From: Seriola aureovittata | Taxonomy: Eukaryota > Chordata > Actinopteri > Carangiformes > Carangidae | Direction of reading: 5' to 3' | DNA: 64,000 nt | NCBI RefSeq assembly: GCF_021018895.1 | Contig: NC_079376.1 | Location: 18,264,001-18,328,000, forward strand | Part shown: positions 40,901-54,000 of the stretch, in pieces | Layout: every line of letters starts with the position of its first letter | Numbering within the stretch: position 1 is the first letter of the stretch | Notes under the pieces: model-generated | What the model saw: only the letters and a program-made list of their open reading frames with translations | Databases searched by the model: none | Told to the model about the DNA's origin: nothing | Position numbers and translations under genes: made by a program

Positions 40901-42867
40901 CCCTGTGTCACAGACAGGATCTGCAGACATGCAAGGCCAAGTGGAGGGAAAGGGCAAGGATGCTGCATTCCTTAAGTTTATACTGCTTTGGTCAAACAGT
41001 GCTACTTACCAAAGCAAAGTCGACCTTTTCTTTTACTTTAGAGTCAAATAAGACGGATACAGACAGATACAGATACAATACTGATTATTTTGTTGATTTA
41101 TTGATTAATTGTTTGATCTATAAAATGTCAGAAATCCAACTTCCCAGAGCCCAAAGTGACTGATTTTTGCCATTTTGCTTTAAAAAAAATGACTTGATGA
41201 TCAATCGATTATCAAAATTGTTGCTGATATACATTTTTTGTTGTCAAATAATTGAGTAATAGTTTCAGCTCTAAAAAGAAAAATCCAGGTTAAGCCTCAA
41301 GCTGGTCAGTGCTGAGGTTCTTGCTTAAAGCAAAGTTGATGGTGAAGGAAAAAGACCTTACTATCCAACCTAATGCAACTGCAAATATAGTTGTTACTGA
41401 AATGTACCAAACTCTAATAACCAGCAACTAATATCTACTAAACCTAATCATTACTTTTTCTGTTTCTATTAGAAAATTCTACAACTTCTGCCTGAGAAGA
41501 TCTACAACCGATGGCAGTTTCACAGTATAGGTATGTATTGATAAGTTTTCTACCAACATGAAATACTTGGCACTACCTTGATTTACAACCACTCTCGGAT
41601 TGTTATACCTGACAGGTAGTTACATGTACTGTGTATGTGTCTTTCTTCCTGAAGCTTCTGTAACCTCTAAGATACACATGGCGGTGGTGACAAAAAAATG
41701 TCACCATCACCATGCCTCAGCCCTCCATAATGAAGAGAAAATAATTAGTCTTAGAAGGGGATGTAAATGGGAAATGCAAATGAGCACTTCATTTGAAATG
41801 CAAATAAGTAATTGAATTATGCTGGCATGATTTCAGTCCCACACAAAAAAGGAAAACCTTGCATGAAGCGATAACCTCAATTATAACTGTTGTTTGTCAG
41901 CCGCTGGCAGCTAAACAGTCTAGGTCTAGATCAGTCGTAGATTGGCCCTCCCCTCAGGCTTGTAATTCCAAATATCAAGACTCATCTCGGGGAGATTGCC
42001 CCAGACAATTTCTCGTTTTTGTCAGTCATTGGACAACAAATCATCACAGGTTTAAAGCTGCCTCTTGGCCTTCTCCTGAACTCACAGAATTTTTTTTTTT
42101 TTTTTTTTGCCGCTCATCAGTTTGTGTGTCACCGGTCAAGATGCTGTGCTGTCACTGTACTTTCCCCTGAAGAATGTTTGGTGGTGGCTGGATAGCTTCT
42201 TGGCATACCTGTTTTTTAATTGAATTCCTAAGATAACTTTTTCTTTCCCATTTTTTTTTTTTTTTTTTTTTTTTTTATCAAAGCATTTCAGTTCGCTGTG
42301 ATAAATTCCTTATGGTGGGTTGAGTAGGTCAGGAATGGCATTAATGACTTTTAGTGTTTTTGTCCTTTTAGCTGAGGATTGCAAGGTCACAGACATTTGA
42401 CACAAACCGTTGAAAGCTGAAGAAAATCCTCACACCTTTTATCTTCCTCTGTCTGCTTACTTTTAATTCCTTCTGTCCTGAGCCCAAGAACTATGAAAGG
42501 ATTCCTTTATGTAAGGACCACAGAAATGTTATTGATTTAACCCATTGAGAGGAGAATAATAAAAGCACCAGACAAGCACGCATATAAACTCTCGTGCAAA
42601 CACGTAAGCTTGATTTATACTTTTGAGCAACTCAGCCTGGTCTTCATGGCTACCACTTAGATATGCCTGAGTCAAATCACTCAGTTAAAAAACCTTTTTT
42701 ATTAAGACTTAAACATACCTCTGAACTTCTCTAACATAACTTTTAAAGTTATACGTTATATTTATCCTAAACTTAAAATCTGTCTTAGTACCAGCCCACA
42801 TTTCTTCAAGCCCACAATGTCCTCATAATAACAGTGTTCTCTGCAGGCTGTCAAGTGTATGTCCTAA

Positions 42868-42957
<90 letters not shown>

Positions 42958-45455
42958 CTCATCCGCCCAAGGTATTTAGCAATCAGAGCAATGTCTCATT
43001 TGATTACAGCAGAACCAGATTGCCTTCATGAATGCATGTCGCTGCCAACTGATGTTAATTTTCATCAGTAAAATGTGAAGCGTTGCCACTCTCCCCACTA
43101 GTTTGTCAGGACCACCCATCAAGGTCAATTTGGTCACTGGAGATGACAAGCGGGTTCCTCCTTTCAGTTTTGTGCTGTTTGTCGTGGCCCTACTTGTCAT
43201 GAAGGGGACTTCTGTTCACTATTTGTATTGCAAAAGTCTTTGACAGTTGTGTTTTTTTTGTTTTTTTTTTTTCTTCCAGGTTCTATTCTGAAAAAGCTTC
43301 TACACACTGGAAATTCATTCAAGGTAATGTTTGTCACAAGATATGAGAAATCTTTTTTTTTCCAGCCACATGATGCACTGTAACTAGGGATGTTCCTAAC
43401 GACTGATTTCCCTGTCGATTAAACAGAAATTTACATTTAGAACACTTGACTAAAAGTAAGAAAAACAATCAAGTTGAGTAGGTATATACCAGTATATTCT
43501 GACACAGCAAACATACAACCTTATCAAATTACTGTAAAACCAGGCTGGTTTTTATGAGTTTTCAACAGTCCCACATTCCACCTTACTTATTTACAACATC
43601 CGGATATTAGTGCAGGGAGAGGGGGGCTGTCATCTGCCAGGTGTGCAGCCCCAGCGAGTGGCAGGCAGCTACGTAACATCTTAAACACAACAGTTAACCG
43701 GGTTCTACATCAATAAGATAATGATTAGTTTAACCAACTAGTATTTCTTCTGCTGACATTTCATCATATAGTCGACTAATCACGCATATCCCTTTAACAT
43801 TAACATGAATTTTAACTTTAAAAAATCTGGCTTCATAGTATGTCACGTTTAGTGTTTTATTTTACTTTGTGTGTCCATTAATACGTCCCAATGTCCTCCT
43901 GTCTAGATCCGCTGTGAGGGGATCCGTCTCTTCCTGCTGTGGCTGCAGGCCCTGAGGGACAACTGTGCTGAGGAGCAGTTCCTTATCTTTGCCTGTCTGG
44001 TGCCAGGATTCCCTGCTGTGCCCTCCACCAGAGGGCCCTGCACCCTTGACACCATCATTTACAACCCCTTCTCCAACCCCCCTGATGGTGAGGCAGGGAT
44101 GTGCATGCTTCTACATGTGTACATTTATAATGACATAGATTCTGTAATATTTGTGTCGCCTGATGTGATGTGGGTGGTCATTGAGACCATCTAAAAAAAA
44201 CATTAAACCGATATCAGACTGTTTATGTTCATTTTTAGTGGAGAACTCTTGTTTTTTTGGAAGTAATTCAGGTCTTTGTGTCTGTCAATCTGAGCAGCAA
44301 AAGTGGTGCCTGAGGAGATTACCCCGCTTGTTCCAGCTGTGGTGGGAGAAAAAGTTGCAGATGACCAGACCTGTTACATCCTTGAAACCCTGCTCAAGTA
44401 CATGGTCATTCAGGTAATAACTAATTATGCTGAGAAAAGCCTGCACAACTGTTTGCCGCCAGCAGCGATAATATAGTTATCATAACGGAATCTCAAATGA
44501 CATGGGTTAAATTGTGGTGCAAGGTTGCAAGTGAGATACAGGGACAAATGTTGGCACAATTGAAACCGTTTAACCCATATTCTTTTTAGCTTTTAAAATT
44601 TTATAGCAACCTGGTTGGAAGGATCTCCCACAAATTTATGAATATGACAGCACTTATATGAGTATACAATATAGATGTTGTCATGGTGTTGATGTGTGCT
44701 CAGGTAGTTTGTAATCCCTGTCGTGTACAACAGTAAAAAAAAACTAAATACAATATCAGTTGTTAAGTGTGTTAAGTCAGAATCTGTTAATACTATGTGT
44801 ACCTAGACCAAAGCATTTTCCCTGTTTACTGTTTCTTAAAAGAACTTTCAAACTATTGTGTAGGAAACAATATACTTTCACTGTCTGAGTGACTCTGGAA
44901 CCATCTCCTCTCCCTGTAGCCTGACCTTGTCTGCCTTTGTGCTGTCTGTCTGCCAGGCATCCAGTTTAGAATGGAAGAACAAAGAGAACCAGAACACAGG
45001 CTTCAGGTTTCTCTTCAGCCTGTTCAAGAAGTACTACCTTCCACATTTATTCCCATCCTTCACCAAGCTCACAAACCTCTACAAGCCTTTATTAGGTAAG
45101 CTGACATATATATTTGTGCAGAAGCCTTTTCATAGTGAGCATGTTACTGCAAAGTGTATTCACCATGTTGTGTTGCACTGTACTTACAGACTGCTGTCTG
45201 GGTTGTAAAATCTCAGCTTGACTGTTTGTAATGTCTGCTTATGTACATCTTCATGGGAGCTAAAGCTTCTATTCAATAAACTGGCAGACTTTAATTCACC
45301 ATATGGAATACAGTTCATTCTGCAGGCTGTTCAGCACAACAATAAAAAGAATGACATGTTCATTTAAAATTAGCAGAGCTGGTAATAAGCAAAAATGAAC
45401 TGTAGCATATGGAAACTGCAATATGGAAACAGTAATAAAGTTTGTGTGTGTCTGC

Positions 45456-45517
<62 letters not shown>

Positions 45518-48500
45518 TCGCAGTAACACAATAAAAATGCACTATTTAAGTCAAAGACAGGAGGATGATTATAGACGTGTAAGGTGTAATAAGTGAACAG
45601 GTAGAAAATGAAGTGATATAATGCATGTTAAGTTTCCAAGGCTTCATGGTTGAGTGAATAGTTTGATTCAGTTGGGAAAACTCTGAATACCCTCACGGCC
45701 AGACCTTTGGAGCTGATGTTTGATCTCTCTCGTTCTACTCCTTGCATTCTTCTTTTTGCCCCTCCCTATGTTACTATCCTCTATTCTTTTCCACTCTTCC
45801 TCTATCAGACCTCCCCCACCACAGACCAAAACCCTTGTATGTGCCAGTGACGCGGAACAATGAGAGCACCTTCTGCACCAGGGACCAGTACCTGGCACCC
45901 CGTGTGGCCTTCATCACCTGGCTGGTAACCTTCTTCCTGGAGAAGAAGTATGTCAGCAGTGCTGCTGCGGCGCAGAGCGCCAAGAATGGCACTGAGGTCA
46001 TTCCCAAACTCATCCAGGTGAGTATGACAGTACTCTTCTGTTTATTTGTCATACTGTTATTTAGGAGGGAGGAGGTAGATGTGTTATGAGTATATTGTTG
46101 CTGCAAAACCCCTGAACACTTGTATCTGTGTAAAGACACTTGGCCACAAAGGACTAGGATTTTGATAAAATCTTCACACACATGTATTCATACATATGTA
46201 TTTTATTCTGTCCACCTCAGTTATGTCATTGAGGCTAGGCTAAATAACCGAAGCACCTCTCCACATAATGCAGTATAGTTTAATAGCACCACAGACTACA
46301 TCCCACAAAATGATCATACAGGTGAATCAAGTCTTCGAAATAGTTTCAACAAAAACTAAATATTATAACCTTCATGAAGGTAGAATTTAATGCAGGGCTG
46401 TTGGAGTAGACTGCATTATTTTAGTTAGTTGCAACCAGTAAAGTGGCAACTGAGTGCACATACAGTAATAGTGTTGTTTTGGGACATTTTGCCTTTACAA
46501 AAGAGCAAATCAAGTGGCAGGAGTCCAGAGAAGAGACAGAACGGAATTAATTGCAAAATTAATATTATTATGATTACATTATTATTAATACAGAAGCTCA
46601 TTTCCCGTAAAGAAATTTAAAAAATAATGAAGAAAATACAACTCATCAACTCAGGAATTTATTGTCAATGAGACTCTTGTGACCAATTATTTAACTCTGA
46701 GTAGGCAGCTCTATAGTATACTAAGGCACTCTCACTTATCGCTGTCTCTCTGTGGTGGCCAGACTGTCACTGCAGGCAGTAGCAGCCAGGAGAAGGAGAA
46801 GGATAAGACATCAGATGGGGATACAAACGGACCAGCGGGGGAGCCTGAGAAGAGCCACTCCAACAGCAGCACGCTGTCAGATCGACGGCCCAGTGATTCC
46901 AGTTTGTGTAGCATTGAGGAGGAGCACCGCTATGTCTATGACATGGTGCATGCCATCCTGCTGTCCACCAGGGACAATGTGAATTTTGTCAACGAGGTCT
47001 TCCACCAGGTACAGTGGTGCCATCAAGCAGCAATTCTTGATTTGATGTTGCAAAAAATAATTTCACTCTAGCTATTGCATAGTTTTCATACTGGATCATG
47101 ATTATAATGCAGATTGGACGTCAACACTATGATTACATGAACTATGTCTGCTGGACTATTTGTTAACATGTTCTCCATGTTCTGTGTTCTCCTTACTAAG
47201 GCTTTCCTGCTGCCCTCCTGTGAGGCGTCAGCAACCAGGAAGGTGATCAAAGTGTACAGGAAGTGGATCCTACAGGAGAAGCCCAGCTTCATGACAGAGC
47301 CTGACACAACGGCCCAGGAAGATGAAGTGGATGACAGCTCTGAACAGATACTCAGCACAGAGACAAACAGCATGCATGCACAGGTAAAAAGAAAGCCAGT
47401 AAATGTGTACTTTCCTATCGTGTATATAATAATGTTGTGACTGATTATTATATTGTAAAAGGGTCCAAAAGGGATTGGCAGTGTAGTATAAATGGAATAG
47501 AAAATCTGTTATTATTATTGTTATTATTATTTGCAGAGGAGGATCCACTTAGGGCCTCTGAATCATCATATGCTAAAATCACAATAGATCCAAACTAAAT
47601 CTTAGGTGCTTCTAAGTAATTCAAAAAGGGTAAGTTGTGGACCAAGGGCTTTGTTTATTTATTTGTTATTAAAATGTATCACATAGACTAAAAGCTCAGC
47701 TTAATATCTGTCATAGTATCCTTGCTTACATCTACTGAACATTTGACTGGCCTGCTTTGTCTTCAACAAGACGGAGAGTCATGGTCACAGACGGTCGTCC
47801 AGCTGGGGGAGGACCTACTCGTTCAGCAGCGCCATCAGTCGGGGCTTTCTCACTGAGGAGCAGAACAGGGACATCAAGGCTGGCATCCAGCCCACACTAC
47901 AGGTCTGTATCTATGTCCAGAGGTGTGTTTCTAACCTGAGATCAAAGCACAAGGTGATTAGAGTCATCTTACTTCTTACTGTTTGTGTCATCATGCACTA
48001 ATGTGTGTAGGTGTTCCTGACCAACTCATCCAATGTGTTCCTGTTGGAGCCATGCCAGGACGTACCTAAACTCCTGGAAAACCAGGTTGAGGTGTGCAAG
48101 GGTGTTCTTAGCATCTACCGGCACATGATCATGGAGCACACGATGAACACACAGACATGGTCAGTGAAATATCCAAAGATACATGGAATTTTTTTTTTTT
48201 TTTTTTTTAACTTTTTTTTTTTTTTTTTAGATATTCCTTCATGACTCTCAAATTTTATTTTATTGGTTCTGCAGGGAGCAAATGCTGCAGGTACTACTGA
48301 GGATCACTGAGGCGGTGATGAAAAGGCCACAGGAAAACCAAAGAAAAGACAGCTTTGCTGAAAGCTTAGCATCTATACTCTTTAGGGTATGTCTGCATGT
48401 GTTTAGCTTTACTTTTACTGCTATGCAGGGTATTTTGATCAAATCAAAAAAGAGGGCTATGACTTCATACCTACTCTTGATACTCTTACTAATAGTACAA

Positions 48501-50972
48501 TGTAATTACAAAACATTGAATCCATGTAAATCTATGCAATTTCTTGTATGACCAACCATCAACATATGTTGCTCAGGAACCTGTTGTATATTTAGTGTGT
48601 GTGTGTGCGTTTCTGTTGGGGTCTTTGCTAACAGAAAGTCAAGAAGACACTACACCAAATTAGATGTAACAGTGTGAGATTTATGTTGTCACATTTTACC
48701 AGGGGCTGGGATTTCTTGCTGCAACCCTGTCTGTCAATGCTAATTCATCTGCTGTTGTCTCATCTTGCATTCAGACCATCATTGTGGCGTGGGTGCGAGC
48801 CAACCTGTGCGTATTTATCTCCCGGGAGCTATGGGACGAGCTGCTGGCAGTGCTGTCCTCTCTTACCTGCTGGGAGGAGCTGGTGACAGAGTGGGCCAGC
48901 ATCATGGACTCGCTGACGGCTGTGCTGGCACGCTCTGTTTATGGCCTGGACATGGGCAACCTGCCCCTGGACAAACTCAGTGAACAGAAGGAGAAGAAGC
49001 AGAGAGGACGTGGTGAGGGGGAGAAGTGGGGGGATAAAAAAAATTGGGATGGCTGGAAGTTTGGTGAAAAGGTTTGAAATTGACTCGTGGAAAGATAATT
49101 CTGGTGATTTTCCACTTGAGCTTAATTTTTTTCTACATTTCACTTTATGATTAGATGTATTGGTCTCTTTCACTTTGACTCTGAAAAGTCATTTCTGTTG
49201 ATCACTTATTCAATGTTCTAAAACAATAAAACATGAAACCTTTTTATAGGCACTATTTCTCACGTGTTGAGTGTGTCAAAGCTTTTATTTAAAGAACAGG
49301 AGTTGGTCAAAATAATATTTGTGAAGCTTTTGTGAAGATAAATCTACGTATGTGTGATGGATTTTCTGAATTGATGCCTCACACATGATGCAAACTTTAT
49401 GAGCCCTTGCTCAAAAGGACACGGCCTATTAAACAACTGATTAGTGCTGACAGCTAGTCGATTAATTGATTAGTCAATGGGCAGAAACAACAATTTAATC
49501 ATCGATTAATTCAGTAATTTTTCAATAACAAATGCTGAACATCCTGTTGTTCCAGCTGTTCACAAATGTGTTTTTTTTCTCTGTTGTGTCACTGTAAACT
49601 GAATACCTTTTGGGTTTTGACTGCTAGGTAAACAGAACAGCTATGACATATAAATAAACTTACCAACTCCCTCCATCAGTGTGCCCTGCTGTCTGCCAGA
49701 GTGTGTTTTTTTATACTACCACTTGTAGTTGCCACAAAGACATTTTCAAATCCTACCCACTGGTGCTTTTAAGTCTGTATTTGACAGTGAGCTCTTACTA
49801 GTTTAGATCATACCCACACTACATGCTAGTTGATGTTGACAGCCTCTACAGCAACTTTACAGTCAAAGGTGTTTTTTTAAGGTCTGAAATACCATTATAC
49901 TATATAAACTCTGTGTTGCTTGAAGCCACAGAGAACTGTCTTGCATATCAGTGGAGTTTGGTGGTGTTAAATCCAAATATAAAAATCTGATTATTAGTAA
50001 AAAATGTACACTGACACCTCTGTACTCAGCAAGTGTTGTTCTCTGCATGTCAGGAGTGATCCAGGACTCCCAGAAGGCAGCAGCAGTGGCACGTTCCTTC
50101 TCACTGAGTTGGAGGAACCAGGGGGAGCAGGGCGGGCCAGCGGTTCAAGAGCCCATGAGGATTCGCTCGGCCACTACATCAGGAGCTCCTGGTGTAGAGA
50201 AGGCCCGAAACAACGTCAGACAGAAGGCCTCTGGTAAGTACTTGTAATACTAGTGATAACAGTATTGTCGTGTTAGCTGTATATTACTAATCCATCAAAG
50301 TGGACAAAAATAAAATACAAAGGGATGGCTATTATAAGTCCCTCCAGATGCATATACTATTCTATATCCATGCTGTATTAATCTTCTGGCTTTGTGTGGG
50401 CCAACAACACAATAGGGATAACCCTCTGGAGCAATACGTCAGACCATAGGGTTTATCAAACGTATTTACTTCATGTGAAAGCCTTCAGACAGGTCCATGT
50501 GTACACAAGCCCAGGTGTCGTTGAAAGGCCCAACACCACAGACAAAGACACCAGCAGATGGCCCCCATTGTTTCCTTCATATGTCACTGGCTAATGTCAA
50601 CATGTTTCCATGTCAGCTCAATTGCAGGCATACAGCACAATCCCTCGATGCCATGTCAGAGGCCAGCTTTGGACACTCATTGTTATTAGCTCAATTCAGA
50701 CACAGCAAACACCCCTTATCTGATGGGGATGTGGCAGTCTAATTATAAGTTGAGCTGGGAGGCAGTAGTGTAGTAACTAGCTGCAGTGCCTGTCTTGCTT
50801 GTCTTAATTTGTCTAGACAGAATCTTAATGTGGAGGATAAAAGACAGAGACAATCCTTTTTCTTTTCCTTGCCGTACGCCTCTCCAATTACCACCAACGT
50901 ACTGAAATGACGAGCTTGTTGAGCTTAGAGCAGATGTATTTGTGCCTAAAGGATGAAGTCTTAGAAGGTGTG

Positions 50973-51032
<60 letters not shown>

Positions 51033-54000
51033 TGTGTGTGTGTGTGCGCGCATGCACGCACTGACACATCTATTATGCGTCTCATGTGCATGTTTATGCA
51101 CCTATTCTGTTAGTCTGTTTATATTATATCCGTGTGTAAGCAAAGATGGACATTAAAGACTACGGCTTCAAATTCCCTTCCCTTTCTTTGGCCTAATTGG
51201 ATTTCTCCCACATTGATCTTCAAAGGCCTGAAAGCCCTCCTCCCTACTCCTCAAGAGAAGACCCACACATCAATTGCATGGCAGTTTTTGATAGTTTCAT
51301 TAAGAGTGTAATTAATGCTCATTAATATGCATAAATAGGAAGCAGTGGCGGGCTGTAGCAGAGACGATGTATCTCTCTCACTAAAAGGCATAATTAAAGT
51401 GTGCTGAAAGCAGAGAATAGAACTGTCCTCTTTCATTGCTCTCTTTGAGATTAACCCTGAAGTGCTATCCAGACACAATGGCAATGCCTCAGCATTGACA
51501 ACTGTCAAAACTTGGCTGTACTTATGCATGCAAATACAAACTAATATTGTTCTGAGATCTTGTCTTGATAATTAGAGAAAAAAGGCTGGATATTTCATTA
51601 TGGTGCTCATTAAGCTTCTACAACTGCAGAGATCCAGTTGGATCAGCTCTCACTCTCCTGTTGCTGGGATGGTTATTGGGGCTACCTTTACCAATTTATG
51701 TCTGTAAAATCACAAAATAATACATTTTGACCAAAAATAAAAGAAAATACTACATTTTTAAAGCTGATACTGATATCAATATCAGTGCATTTGAAAAATC
51801 TGTAGTATGTAGTAGTGGCTGATGAACACTTATATTTAACAAGCAATCTTGATATGGATCTCTTAGATTAATTGTGACCAAAATGCAAACGGAGCGCAAC
51901 ATTTTACATTTGAAAAATTAACTTGTGTTTTCTTTTGGACAAACTATGTAATAGTGATGCTGAAATTTTTTGTACTGTGATCTTAACATGTATACCAATT
52001 CAATATATTTGCGGTAAGTTGATCTCAGCCAATTTATCGTCCTGACTGATGGTGCAGCTCTAGAAAGCACATGGGATGAGGGAGATGAGGACTGGTCTAA
52101 ATTAGAGCCAGCTGAACCAACTTATCAGCCAATATTAGCTTATTGTTGATGTGGTTTTGGCCTATATTGCAGCCAATAAAAGAAATAGTTAAATGTCCCA
52201 CTCAGTACTCAGTTTTTAACAGTTCTTTACAAAAACAAATTGAAGGGATCTTTTTAAAGCTTGTCTGTTTATGTTTTTTATGTAAAAATAATTGTTTTAG
52301 ATTTTTTATACCCTCAAATATTGATATCCCTCTCAACAATCTATAGTCCTAACAAATCTCAGTGTGATGGTGCAATACATAGAAATACTGAGTGTCAATG
52401 CAACCAACAAACTTGTATTCCCGCTGTTGTGAATTTACAGTTTCTGTGTTTGGTTTCAATCTTTTTTGGTTCTTTTTGGTTTGTTTTGTTTTTTGGTTTT
52501 TGGTTTTTGTTTGTTACACTACAGTTGTAATATTGTATGAAATTTCTCTCATATTCAGAGTTCAACAACCACTGATGTAGACGATATTGAGGTCAATCTC
52601 TAGCACTTCTGTGCTTTATTTATTCTCCGCACCTGATCAAGAATGTATTTATCAATGGAATCACCTTTGCAGCATTCAATGCTTTGCTGTTATTGAATAC
52701 TGTCTTCTTCCCTTTACCTCTTTTCTGTTTCCACTGTCTCTTTCTTTTTCCTCTTCTTCCTCTTCCCCTGATGGAAGCTAAGAGAAGCCAGTCCATCAGC
52801 AACTGTGTCCATCTATACGAGGCTTTGCCCACTACTAAAAGTGTTCCTATGCTGCTCCACACTGTGAGCTCTTTCTTGCCTGGTATCTCTTCTGGTAACT
52901 CTGCTTGCTCTCACAGACTCTCAGGTAAAGTGTATTCTGAGAGCTGCATGTGTTTGTGTGCTTGTGACCTCCGTCCTACCTTTCCCTCCACCTTACTATC
53001 TGTCACATTCTGCCAGTTTCTATGTCTGTTGTGACAGTATTTGGAGCAGAGGTTTATGTTTTAACTTAAGACTGTCTTGTGAGTTGAAATACGATCTGTA
53101 GCAAGAGTATGTCTGCTTCACCACTGCATGTGTGCATGTCGCAATTCCTCCCTAATGTTCTCATGAATGTATCAAATCTTCATCTACACTGTGCCTGCAA
53201 ACCCCTAAAGATAACAAAAGACATACAGTATCCTGCTGTGTTTCCATTTTAAGATTTCTGGTCTTCTAGTCTGTCTTGTGGCACTGTCTTAACTGTAACC
53301 TCTTTTATCCTGGCAGATGTGGAAGAGTGCCAGCTGTCAGAATGTGGGGGAGAGGAGGAGCTGGGAGGCGGGGATAGCCCTCTGCCACGTAGCAGTAGCA
53401 CCTCCGACATCACCCAACAACTGTCTGATACTTTACCAGGTATATGCAAACAAAAAATAATTTTAATTTCCCACAGTTGAGTTACATTTAAACGATCAGG
53501 TAAGTCAATGAAAAGGGAAAAAAGTAATTTGCCATTTGAGTTGCCAGTTTATTAATTACACACTTTACAATTTAATGCAATCCAATAAAGTAGCCCAGCA
53601 ATAAATCAGTCTTTGTTACACCTATTATATTCAGTATTCAGGTTGGATGTTCCAGATGTGTGAGCCAGTTAGTGGTGGTGGGGTCTAGACAAGGCAGTCC
53701 TTTGATGGATGAATATTGCAATATTGTGCATATTAAGATATATGTTGAAATGTGACATCTCCTGAAGAATCATATATATATATATGGAATCTCTACATCT
53801 TTTATTAGGTTGACTGGAGATGATTTTTAATCAATGTTGTTTACCACCTACAGAGAGGATATGGGGAAACCACGCGGGGTGTATTCCCTTATGGATCCTG
53901 GTGCATTTTCATTTGTTACATTAGTTCATTTGATGGGGACAGTGCTCATTGATGAACAGATAAAAAGAATTGTAAAAAAAGTTTAGTTGTTAACCTAAGA

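Larger units (their letters stand above)
33441..41472 (+). other. ralgapa2 intron 3 (8,032 bp)
   Basis: Carries the Tc1-like relic at about 35.8-36.8 kb and a fish dispersed repeat at about 41.08-41.28 kb. A repeat-free block with AATTGCTCA and alternating GCATGCGC around 40.65-40.76 kb has a regulatory look. No nested gene seen. Confidence 0.85.
50234..52777 (+). other. ralgapa2 intron 16
   Basis: 2,544 bp before candidate exon 17. Holds the TG/TGCG microsatellite at 50968-51050, a conserved-element-like block at 51240-51540, and a degenerate AT-rich stretch (about 51745-52175) with TGATACTGATATCAATATCA and CAGCCAATATTAGC words that resembles another fish repeat. Confidence 0.75.

Noticed and set aside
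45774..46181. 135-codon minus-strand frame
   Set aside because: Mostly antisense shadow of ralgapa2 exon 9, which is conserved in the plus frame.
46752..46982. Plus-strand 76-codon frame overlapping exon 10
   Set aside because: Wrong frame: the conserved [12 protein letters not shown] reading is in the other plus frame.
48829..49173. 114-codon minus-strand frame
   Set aside because: Antisense shadow of exon 15.
50743..51113. Open frames of up to 108 residues on both strands
   Set aside because: Artefact of the TG/TGCG repeat (Arg-Thr-His or Cys-Val-Arg-Ala periodicity).
52782..52924. Alternative acceptor 4 bases into candidate exon 17
   Set aside because: It shifts the frame and meets a stop within the exon.
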